Shown in pieces: positions 7,908 through 14,703 of a DNA stretch of 19,665 bases (its first letter is position 1; each line of letters starts with the position of its first letter). The stretch is from NCBI GenBank assembly GCA_934591745.1, contig CAKTPQ010000030.1, positions 1 through 19,665 of the forward strand, read 5' to 3'. Under the pieces are notes generated by a model. The model did no database searches and was not told where the DNA came from. It saw nothing but the letters and a program-made list of their open reading frames with translations. The translations under genes and the position numbers were made by a program. Source of the stretch: an uncultured Oscillospiraceae bacterium (lineage in GTDB: Bacteria > Bacillota > Clostridia > Oscillospirales > Oscillospiraceae).

Positions 7908-8716
7908 TGGCCGTCCACCTCCAGATACGATGCCGCATCCGGCAGATAGCCGCTGATGACGGCCTCCACCGTCCCGTCACGGCGCATGTCCGTCAGAACG
8001 GCGTTCAGCGTCCCGTCCAGCCCCCGTTCATCGTGCAGGTCAAAGGCGGCGCCCAGTCCCACCGTCAGCAGCGGCTGGTCCAGAATGCGCAGTTCCACGC
8101 CGTAATCCGCCATGTATTGCAGGATAGAGGTCTCGTGGGATCCGATGGCATCTACATAGCCCTTGCTGAGAAACGGGTACATCAGCTCCCGGTTCTGCAG
8201 AGAGATCAGTTCCCGCAGCTGCGGCAGTCCATACTCGTCCGGATGCAGGAAAAGTGCCTCCGGTTCAGTGGTGGCATGCACCGCCATCGTTTTGCCCTCC
8301 AACTCCGACAAGGAGGTGATGTCGCTGTCCGGCATCACCGCCACCACCTGACGGCTGCGCATATACGGCCCGGCCCAGCGGTAGTTCTCCTCCCGGCCGT
8401 TCATGCTGAAGCAACACCACAGGCAGTCGATATCACCGTCTGCCAGCAGCTCCGCCTTTTCGGTCCAGTCGATGAAGCGGAACTCCGCACGGTAGCCCAT
8501 GCGGTCAAAGGCCTCCGTGGCCAGATCGATATCAATGCCCGCAGGTGCGCCAGCAGAGCCGATATAGGCAAAGGGCGGGAATGGATCCACCCCCACCACC
8601 AGCGCCGGACGGTCATCGTCCTGCTGCGCCGTCTCCGGCGCGGCGCCACAGCCGGTCAGCAGGCCGGCCGCCAGCGTCAGTGCCAGCAGCAGGCTCCATA
8701 TACGTTTACTCACCAT
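7904..8716 (-). CDS. Family 3 solute-binding lipoprotein (amino-acid-type periplasmic binding protein)
   Basis: A 270-residue exported lipoprotein. ATG 8716 is chosen because AAGGAGAA lies 8 nt upstream and MVSKRIWSLLLALTLAAGLL then forms a proper signal peptide ending in the lipobox LTGC (Cys23). The mature part has the two-lobed SBP_bac_3 pattern: LVVGVDPFPPFAYIG, GIDIDLATEAFDRMGY, LLADGDIDCLWCCFSMNGREE and SELEGKTMAVHATT. Such proteins bind amino acids or other small polar solutes at the outer face of the membrane. No ABC permease or ATPase gene lies beside it. It is instead sandwiched between an MscS channel (overlap 11 bp) and a hybrid kinase (overlap 4 bp), suggesting a sensory rather than transport role. 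Ligand unknown. Confidence 0.92.
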   Translation of the reverse strand: MVSKRIWSLLLALTLAAGLLTGCGAAPETAQQDDDRPALVVGVDPFPPFAYIGSAGAPAGIDIDLATEAFDRMGYRAEFRFIDWTEKAELLADGDIDCLWCCFSMNGREENYRWAGPYMRSRQVVAVMPDSDITSLSELEGKTMAVHATTEPEALFLHPDEYGLPQLRELISLQNRELMYPFLSKGYVDAIGSHETSILQYMADYGVELRILDQPLLTVGLGAAFDLHDERGLDGTLNAVLTDMRRDGTVEAVISGYLPDAASYLEVDGQ

Positions 8717-9560
8717 GCAGTTCTCCTTGCCGATGCGGCTGTGAAGGGGGCGCGGACACCATATGCACATTCAGATGGTCATAGGTCATCTCCACACCGT
8801 GGGCGGCAAAGGCGGCGCGGAGGTTCTCGTTCAGCGCGAAATACGCCGCCCAGTAATCCTCCGCCTTCGTCCAGCAGCGGACGGAATACTCGATGGCGCT
8901 GCTGCCGTAGTCGGTGAGGTACACCGCCGGGGCCGGCTCCACCAGCACGCCGGGCGTGGCGGCCACCGCCTCCAGACAGGCGGCCTTCACCACATCCGTG
9001 GGCGCGTCGTAGGACGCCGTGATCTTCCGCACCACGCGGCGGCGGCCCAGCGCCGTATAGTTGATGATGCGGGAGGAGGACAGCTCCTTGTTGGGCTGCA
9101 TGACGAACTGTCCATCAAAAGTCTCGATCTTCGTGTGGTTCAATGTGATCTCCCGAACGACGCCGGTGGTGCCGGACACCTCGATCTCGTCGCCGATGTT
9201 GAAGGGATGGGACGACAGGATCACCAGCCCGCCGGCCACGTTGCCCAAAATATCCTCCGCCGCCAGCGTGACGCCCAGCGTCAGCACCGACACCAGCGCC
9301 GTCAGGGACGAGGTGTTCAGGCCCAGCGCCTCCGCGGTGATGATGCCCGTCAGCAGGTAAAGCACGGCCTTCAGCGCCGTCAGGATGATCTGGCGCAGGC
9401 GGTCGTTCAGGCGCTGGACACGGCGCAGCAGGCGTTTGGCCAGCTTCAGCAGCAGCCGCGCTGCCACAAGGCAGACCAGCAGTGTCAGGACCGCCGACAG
9501 GATGCGGCTGAGGCTGTACCCGCCCAGTGAGGTCTGCAATAATTTGGAAAGCTCCTCCAT
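8706..9560 (-). CDS. MscS-family small-conductance mechanosensitive channel
   Basis: A 284-residue membrane protein. ATG 9560 is chosen for the GGGAGGTG site just upstream; the open frame before it has no site and does not resemble the family. Predicted helices lie at about 18-38, 57-79 and 83-115. The third is the pore helix, running into LAAEDILGNVAGGLVIL and then SSHPFNIGDEIEVSGTTGVVREITLNHTKI, the classic MscS beta domain, with DGQFVMQPN at 149-157. A cytoplasmic alpha/beta domain follows. These channels open on membrane tension and release solutes on osmotic downshift. It is the first gene of an operon with a solute-binding lipoprotein and a hybrid kinase, its stop lying 11 bp inside the lipoprotein gene. 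The C-terminus (PPSQPHRQGELHGE) is unremarkable. Confidence 0.95.
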   Translation of the reverse strand: MEELSKLLQTSLGGYSLSRILSAVLTLLVCLVAARLLLKLAKRLLRRVQRLNDRLRQIILTALKAVLYLLTGIITAEALGLNTSSLTALVSVLTLGVTLAAEDILGNVAGGLVILSSHPFNIGDEIEVSGTTGVVREITLNHTKIETFDGQFVMQPNKELSSSRIINYTALGRRRVVRKITASYDAPTDVVKAACLEAVAATPGVLVEPAPAVYLTDYGSSAIEYSVRCWTKAEDYWAAYFALNENLRAAFAAHGVEMTYDHLNVHMVSAPPSQPHRQGELHGE

Positions 9561-9589
9561 GGGAGCACCTCCCTTCTGTGGATGCCACC

Positions 9590-9618
9590 AGTATACCAGC
9601 CCAAGCGACGCTTTGCAA
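9590..9618 (-). promoter_or_regulatory. Promoter of the mscS-lipoprotein-kinase operon
   Basis: On the minus strand TTGCAA (9613-9618) and TATACT (complement of 9590-9595) are separated by 17 bp, about 30 bp before the mscS start. It is divergent from the pyrophosphatase promoter 65 bp further right. The -35 has two mismatches and the -10 one. Confidence 0.65.
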
Positions 9619-9682
9619 TTCCCCGGGACGCCAGGGCGGGAAAAATATGGGCACTCAGTGCCTTCCTTGGCGGAGGACCCCA

Positions 9683-9711
9683 TTGACCACAGGAAAAACT
9701 TCCTCTATAAT
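9683..9711 (+). promoter_or_regulatory. Promoter of the pyrophosphatase gene, with an inverted repeat in its spacer
   Basis: TTGACC (9683-9688) and perfect TATAAT (9706-9711) are separated by 17 bp, about 43 bp before the ATG at 9754. The spacer contains AGGAA (9691-9695) and TTCCT (9700-9704), a small perfect dyad that could be an operator or chance. Confidence 0.8.
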
Positions 9712-9753
9712 ATAGGGTCACAGAAGATATTTTGTGCAAAGGAGCAACCGCGT

Positions 9754-11364
9754 ATGAACGAGATCTATGTCACCGGGCACCGCAACCCGGATACCGACTC
9801 CATCGTGGCCGCCATGTCCTTCGCCGCGCTGAAAAACGCGCTGGGCGAAAAGGAATATGTGGCCGTCCACCTGGGCACCATCAGCGACGAGACAAACCGG
9901 ATGCTGGAGCGGTTCCACTTCAACCCGCCCCGCTTCATCCAGAATGTCCGCACGCAGGTGCAGGATCTGGATTTCGACCGGCCGCCCTGCCTGGACGCCT
10001 CCGTTACCATGGACCGGGCGTGGAAGCTCATGCGGGAGCAGAAGATCTCCGCCATCCCCGTGGTCAACGAGGACGGCACGCTGTACGGCATGCTGTCCGC
10101 CGGCGACATCGCCACGTTCAGCCTGAACACCGTGGGCGACCCCCGGGTGGATGACATCCCGCTTTTCAACCTGCTGAGTGTCATTGAGGGCCGCGTCATG
10201 GGTGACGGCGGCGACATGGTGGACAGCGTCAGCGGCTCCGTGTCCATCGCGCTGCCCCAGAACTGCGAGAACCTGCTGTTCGACGGCGCTGACAGCATCG
10301 TGCTGTGCGGCAGCCAGCCGGATATGATCCGCCGGGCGTTGAACAAACAGGTGGCCTGCCTGATTCTGTGCCAGACTGACGTGGAGCCGGAGTGGCTGGA
10401 AAACGCCGGCAATACCTGCGTCATCTCCACGCCGCTGGACGCCAGCCGCGTTCACCGGCTCATCTATCAGGCCACCCCCATCGGGCGGCCCTGCGCCACG
10501 GAGGGGCTGATCTCCTTCCACATGGACGACTATATCGACGACGTGCGCGAGGTGGTGCTCAAGAGCCGCTATCGCTGCTATCCCGTGCTGGACGACGAGG
10601 AAAAAGTCGTTGGCACCCTGTCCCGGTATCACCTGCTGAAGCCCCGGCGCAAGCGGGTGGTGCTGGTGGACCACAACGAGCTGGCCCAGACCGTACCCGG
10701 CATCGAGCAGGCTGAGATCCTGGGCATCATCGACCACCACCGTCTGGCAGATATCCAGACCCGGCAGCCCATCTCCGTGCGCAACGAACCGGTGGGCAGT
10801 ACCAACACCATCATCACCTCCATGTATCAGGAGCACGGCGTCACCCCCTCCCCCCACATGGCGGGGCTGATGGCGGCGGCCATTCTGTCCGACACCGTTA
10901 TGTTCAAGTCCCCCACCTGCACCAAGCGGGACATCGCCATGGCCGAGCGGCTGGCCCGCATCGCCAAGGTGTCCCTCAGCGATCTGGGGCGGGAGCTGTT
11001 CAGCGGCAGCAACGACAGCAAATCTGCCGAGGAGCTGCTGCGCAGCGACTTCAAGGAGTTCCACATCGCCGAGCAGGTGCTGGGCGTGGGGCAGGTCACC
11101 TGCATTGACTCCCAGAGCCTGATGGAGCGTAAGAACGAACTGCTGGACGCCATGCGCAAGGCCCAGAAGGCCAACAGCTACGACATGGTGATCCTGATGC
11201 TCACCGACGTGTTGCAGGAGGGCACTCAGCTGCTGTACATCGGCAGCGACGACACCATCCGCAACGCCTTTGCCGTGGAGCCCAAGGACAACGCGGTGTT
11301 TCTGCCCGGCGTCATGTCCCGTAAGAAGCAGGTGGTCCCCATGCTGACCACCCTGTGGGGCTGA
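9754..11364 (+). CDS. ppaC: CBS/DRTGG-containing manganese-dependent inorganic pyrophosphatase (family II)
   Basis: A 536-residue cytoplasmic enzyme that hydrolyses pyrophosphate to phosphate and pulls biosynthetic reactions forward. The ATG follows AAAGGAG by 9 nt. Family II DHH motifs are GHRNPDTDS (His9, Asp13, Asp15), VDHNE (305-309), IIDHH (Asp327, His328, His329) and VGSTNT. The DHHA2 domain ends with SRKKQVVP (522-529), which contacts substrate. Between the first and second DHH parts (about 70-295) lies the regulatory insert: CBS (DASVTMDRAWKLM..ISAIPVVNEDGTLYGMLS), a DRTGG-like region, and a second CBS (DDYIDDVREVVLKSRYRCYPVLDDE). Length fits the approximately 540-residue CBS type, known in Clostridia to be inhibited by AMP/ADP and activated by ATP. 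It is apparently cotranscribed with the TraX-like gene 22 bp downstream. Confidence 0.96.
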   Translation: MNEIYVTGHRNPDTDSIVAAMSFAALKNALGEKEYVAVHLGTISDETNRMLERFHFNPPRFIQNVRTQVQDLDFDRPPCLDASVTMDRAWKLMREQKISAIPVVNEDGTLYGMLSAGDIATFSLNTVGDPRVDDIPLFNLLSVIEGRVMGDGGDMVDSVSGSVSIALPQNCENLLFDGADSIVLCGSQPDMIRRALNKQVACLILCQTDVEPEWLENAGNTCVISTPLDASRVHRLIYQATPIGRPCATEGLISFHMDDYIDDVREVVLKSRYRCYPVLDDEEKVVGTLSRYHLLKPRRKRVVLVDHNELAQTVPGIEQAEILGIIDHHRLADIQTRQPISVRNEPVGSTNTIITSMYQEHGVTPSPHMAGLMAAAILSDTVMFKSPTCTKRDIAMAERLARIAKVSLSDLGRELFSGSNDSKSAEELLRSDFKEFHIAEQVLGVGQVTCIDSQSLMERKNELLDAMRKAQKANSYDMVILMLTDVLQEGTQLLYIGSDDTIRNAFAVEPKDNAVFLPGVMSRKKQVVPMLTTLWG

Positions 11365-11386
11365 TACGCCGCCGGAGGGTGCGTTT

Positions 11387-12139
11387 ATGCCGTCTGTGAC
11401 TGCCAAAAAACTGGATTCCAACGCTATCAAGCTCCTCGCCATCCTGGCCATGACCGTGGACCACATCGCGTGGGCGGTGTTCCCCGGCTATCCCCGGGAG
11501 TGGCTGCCGCTGGCGATGCACCTTGTGGGGCGGCTGACCTGCCCCATCATGTGCTATTTCATCGCGGAGGGCTTTCACCACACCCGCGACGTCCGCAAAT
11601 ACACGGCGCGGCTGTTCGTGTTCGCGGTGATCTCCCACTTCTGCTACATATACGCCTCCGCGGACTTCATAGACTGGCGGTCCTTCATCCCGTTCTACTA
11701 CGGCGCGGTGCTGAACCAGACCAGCGTGATGTGGTCGCTGGCCTGGGGTCTGGTGATGCTGCGGGTGGCCCACAGCGGCCGCCTCGGCGGCGCCGCCAAG
11801 GCCGCGCTGGTGGCGAGCATCTGCCTTGTCAGCTTTCCCAGCGACTGGAGCTGCATCGCGGCGCTGTGCGTACTGGCTTTCGGCTGCAACCGGGGCGACC
11901 TGAAAAAGCAGGGGCTGTGGATGGTCTTTTATGTGGCGCTGTACGCCATCGTGTACGCGCTGGCGCTGGACTGGGTATACGGTCTGGTGCAGATGGGCGT
12001 GGTGCTGAGTCTGCCGGTCCTCCGGCTGTACAACGGCCAGCGGGGACGCAGCCCCCAGGTGAACCGGGTCATGAAGTGGCTGTTCTACGTCTACTATCCC
12101 CTGCACCTGCTGGTCATCGGCCTTCTGGAGCATGCATAA
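11387..12139 (+). CDS. TraX-family membrane protein
   Basis: A 250-residue polytopic membrane protein with about seven hydrophobic segments. Recognised by the TraX pattern: LDSNAIKLLAILAMTVDHIAW at the N-terminus, HLVGRLTCPIMCYFIAEGFHHTRDVRKYTARLF, and a terminal FYVYYPLHLLVIGLLE. F-plasmid TraX N-acetylates pilin. Chromosomal Firmicutes relatives lack conjugation neighbours and probably acylate some other envelope substrate, by resemblance to integral-membrane acyltransferases (inference). The start ATG follows GGAGGG by 8 nt. No pilus, relaxase or coupling-protein gene is in the window, so it is not evidence for a conjugative element. Position 22 bp behind the pyrophosphatase suggests cotranscription without an obvious functional link. 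Confidence 0.88.
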   Translation: MPSVTAKKLDSNAIKLLAILAMTVDHIAWAVFPGYPREWLPLAMHLVGRLTCPIMCYFIAEGFHHTRDVRKYTARLFVFAVISHFCYIYASADFIDWRSFIPFYYGAVLNQTSVMWSLAWGLVMLRVAHSGRLGGAAKAALVASICLVSFPSDWSCIAALCVLAFGCNRGDLKKQGLWMVFYVALYAIVYALALDWVYGLVQMGVVLSLPVLRLYNGQRGRSPQVNRVMKWLFYVYYPLHLLVIGLLEHA

Positions 12140-12144
12140 GAAGT

Positions 12145-12181
12145 CCCGCCGGGAGAGTCGGAAGATGGCTTTCCCGGCGGG
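12145..12181 (+). terminator. Hairpin after the TraX gene, probable weak terminator
   Basis: CCCGCCGGGA (12145-12154) pairs perfectly with 12172-12181, and G-U and Watson-Crick pairs can extend the stem to about 16 bp around a GAAGA loop. The downstream sequence (TCTGCTTTCCCC) is only partly T-rich. It separates the pyrophosphatase-TraX unit from the new promoter at 12198. Confidence 0.6.
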
Positions 12182-12197
12182 TCTGCTTTCCCCCTGC

Positions 12198-12226
12198 TTG
12201 TCAGAGCAGGGAACACCTGTTATCAT
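12198..12226 (+). promoter_or_regulatory. Promoter of the MMPL-GLUG operon
   Basis: TTGTCA (12198-12203) and TATCAT (12221-12226) are separated by 17 bp, 30 bp before the MMPL start. Each hexamer has one mismatch to consensus. The leader contains an extended AAAGGAGGAG ribosome site. Confidence 0.7.
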
Positions 12227-12255
12227 TGAAAATGAAAGGAGGAGATACGCAAGCC

Positions 12256-14703
12256 ATGAGCCAGAGCAACGCAAACGGCGCGACCTTTATGGAAAAGCTG
12301 TCCACCTTCATCGTGGACAAGCGCAGTCTCATTTTCCTCATCACCATTATCGGACTGATCTTCTCCGCCGTCTCCCGGAACTGGGTGGAGGTGGAGAACG
12401 ACCTGACCTATTACCTGCCGGACGACTCCCAGACCAAGCAGGCGCTGGCGGTGATGAACGAGGAGTTCATCACCTACGGCACGGCGGAGCTGATGGTGGC
12501 CAACGTGACCCCCGCCCAGGCGGAAAAGCTGGCCGATCAGATCCGGGAGGTGGAGGGCGTGCAGAGCGTGGACTATGACGAGACCACCGACCACTACAAC
12601 GCCCTTTCCGCCCTGTTCTCCGTCACCTTTGCCTACGACGAAAACGACGACGCCTGCCTGACGTCTCTGGAGGCGGTGAAAGAGCTGCTGGGCGGCTATG
12701 ATCTGTACGTATCCACGGAGCTGGGCAACGTCCTGCGGGAAACCATCGACCACGAGATCAGCATCATCATGGTCTATGTGGCCGTGGTCATCGTGCTGGT
12801 GCTGCTGTTCACCTCCGAGACCTACGGTGAGGTGCCGGTGCTGATCCTGACGTTCGTGGTGGCGCTGGTGCTGAACCAGGGCACCAACTTCCTGATGGGC
12901 AAGATCTCCTTTGTGTCCAACTCCGTCACCAGTATTCTGCAGCTGGCACTGTCCATCGACTACGCCATCATCTTCTGCAACCGCTTCAAGGAGGAGCACC
13001 GTCTGCTGGCACTGCGGGAGGCGGTCATCGTGTCCCTGAGCAAGTCCATCCCGGAGATCGGCGCCAGCAGCCTGACCACCATCGGCGGTCTGGTGGCCAT
13101 GCTGTTCATGCAGTTCAGACTTGGCCCGGACATGGCCCTGTGCCTCATTAAATCCATTCTGTTCGCGCTGCTTTCCGCCTTCGTGGTGATGCCGGGCCTG
13201 CTGATGCTGTTCGGCCCGCTCATCGACCGGACGCCGCACCGCAGCTTTGTGCCCAAGATCCCCTTCGTGGGCAATTTTGACTACGCCACACGGCATGTGG
13301 TGCCCATCATCTTCGCACTGCTCATCACGGCGGGCTTCTTCCTGTCGGCCCGGTGTCCCTATGCCTACGGCTACAGTCTGCTGACCACGCCGAAGCAGAA
13401 CGAGAGCCAGATCGCCCAGCAGATGATCGACGACACGTTCACCTCCAGCAATATGCTGGCGCTGATGGTGCCCGCCGGCGACTATGACAGCGAGCGCGCC
13501 CTGCTGGCGGAGCTGGAGCAGTACGACGAGGTGGACCACACCATGGGGCTTGTGAATATCGAGGCGCTGGACGGGTACATGCTGGCCGACGAACTGACGC
13601 CCCGGCAGTTTGCGGAGCTGGCTGGGCTGGACTATGAGACGGCCCAGCTGGTGTACGCGGCCTATGCCGCCATGGACGGCGACTACGGCCAGCTGGTGGG
13701 CAAGCTGTCCACCTACAAGGTGCCGCTGCTGGACATGTTCCTGTTCGTATGTGAGCAGGTGGATGCCGGTGTGGTAACGCTCAGCGCCGACCAGACCGCC
13801 ATGCTGCAGAGCGCCCAGACCCAGATGCGCAGCGCGAAGAACCAGCTGCAGAGCGACAGCTTCAGCCGGATGCTGGTGTACCTCACGCTGCCGGAGAGCG
13901 GCGACGAGACCTACGCCTTCACCGGCAAAGTTCTGGACATCGCCCAGGAATACTACCCCGGTCAGAAGGTGTATCTGGCCGGCGACTCCACCAACGAATA
14001 CGACTTCGAGAAGTCCTTCGCCATCGACAACAAGGTGGTCAGCGTCGTGTCCATTCTGGTGGTCATGGTGGTGCTGCTGTTCACCTTCAAGTCCGCGGGC
14101 ATGCCGGTGCTGCTGATCCTGGTGATCCAGGGCTGCATCTGGATCAACTTCTCCGTCCCGGCCATCACCGGGAAGTACCTGTTCTATCTGAGCTATCTGA
14201 TCGTCAGCTCCATCCAGATGGGTGCCAACATCGACTACGCCATCGTCATCGCCAGCCGCTATCAGGAGCTGAAGGTGAAAATGGCCCAGCGCAACGCCAT
14301 CGTGGAGACGCTGAACTTCGCGTTCCCCACCATCATCACTTCCGGCGCCATCATGTCCATCTGCGGCTTCCTCATCGGCAGCATGACCTCCGAGCCCACC
14401 ATTGCCGGCATTGGCGAGAGTCTGGGCCGCGGCACGGTGATCTCCATCCTTGTGGTCATGTTCGCCCTGCCTCAGATCCTGCTGATCGGCAGCCGGGTCA
14501 TCGACAAGACCTCCTTCTCCGTGCCGTCGGTGGTGGCCAAGAAGGCCGGCCACGGCAGCATGACGGTGAACGGTCTGGTGTACGGCCGCATCAACGGCAC
14601 CGTCCGGGGCGTGATGCGCGCCACGGTGGAGGGCGATATCGACCTGACCATGCTCTCCGGTACGGAGGGAGAGGAGGCGGATGACCGAAATGAAGAGACT
14701 TGA
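12256..14703 (+). CDS. MMPL/RND-superfamily membrane transporter
   Basis: An 815-residue membrane protein with the duplicated RND layout: TM1 (about 24-42), a large extracytoplasmic loop, a bundle of about five helices, then the same plan repeated from about residue 350. The proton-relay-type motifs in the fourth helix of each half are LSIDYAI (232-238, Asp235) and NIDYAI (658-663, Asp660). ATG 12256 is used; AGGAGGAG lies 11 nt upstream, slightly far. An in-frame ATG at 12286 lacks a ribosome site. MMPL proteins export lipids, glycolipids or peptides. The second extracytoplasmic loop (about 380-590) is long and includes an AQTQMRSAKNQLQSDS helical stretch. Its 3' end overlaps the next gene by 23 bp, so the two are probably translated together. 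Substrate unknown. Confidence 0.93.
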   Translation: MSQSNANGATFMEKLSTFIVDKRSLIFLITIIGLIFSAVSRNWVEVENDLTYYLPDDSQTKQALAVMNEEFITYGTAELMVANVTPAQAEKLADQIREVEGVQSVDYDETTDHYNALSALFSVTFAYDENDDACLTSLEAVKELLGGYDLYVSTELGNVLRETIDHEISIIMVYVAVVIVLVLLFTSETYGEVPVLILTFVVALVLNQGTNFLMGKISFVSNSVTSILQLALSIDYAIIFCNRFKEEHRLLALREAVIVSLSKSIPEIGASSLTTIGGLVAMLFMQFRLGPDMALCLIKSILFALLSAFVVMPGLLMLFGPLIDRTPHRSFVPKIPFVGNFDYATRHVVPIIFALLITAGFFLSARCPYAYGYSLLTTPKQNESQIAQQMIDDTFTSSNMLALMVPAGDYDSERALLAELEQYDEVDHTMGLVNIEALDGYMLADELTPRQFAELAGLDYETAQLVYAAYAAMDGDYGQLVGKLSTYKVPLLDMFLFVCEQVDAGVVTLSADQTAMLQSAQTQMRSAKNQLQSDSFSRMLVYLTLPESGDETYAFTGKVLDIAQEYYPGQKVYLAGDSTNEYDFEKSFAIDNKVVSVVSILVVMVVLLFTFKSAGMPVLLILVIQGCIWINFSVPAITGKYLFYLSYLIVSSIQMGANIDYAIVIASRYQELKVKMAQRNAIVETLNFAFPTIITSGAIMSICGFLIGSMTSEPTIAGIGESLGRGTVISILVVMFALPQILLIGSRVIDKTSFSVPSVVAKKAGHGSMTVNGLVYGRINGTVRGVMRATVEGDIDLTMLSGTEGEEADDRNEET

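Noticed and set aside
5721..7949. Long plus-strand reading frame of 742 codons opposite the histidine kinase
   Set aside because: Antisense shadow of a gene with all catalytic motifs; the product is rich in His, Arg, Gln and Ala with no recognisable domain, as expected in GC-rich DNA. No ribosome site at its start.
7904..8716. Solute-binding lipoprotein as part of an ABC importer operon
   Set aside because: No permease or ATPase gene flanks it; both neighbours overlap it and encode a channel and a kinase.
9718..11466. Minus-strand frame of 582 codons opposite the pyrophosphatase
   Set aside because: Antisense of a certain enzyme gene, with the typical His/Gln/Val-rich composition of such shadows.
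11387..12139. TraX-like gene as a sign of an integrated conjugative element
   Set aside because: No relaxase, coupling protein, integrase, attachment-site repeats or other transfer genes in the window; chromosomal TraX relatives are common in Firmicutes.
12223..14553. Long minus-strand reading frame of 776 codons opposite the MMPL gene
   Set aside because: His/Gln/Asp-rich low-complexity antisense of a clear RND protein; no motif, no promoter or ribosome site.
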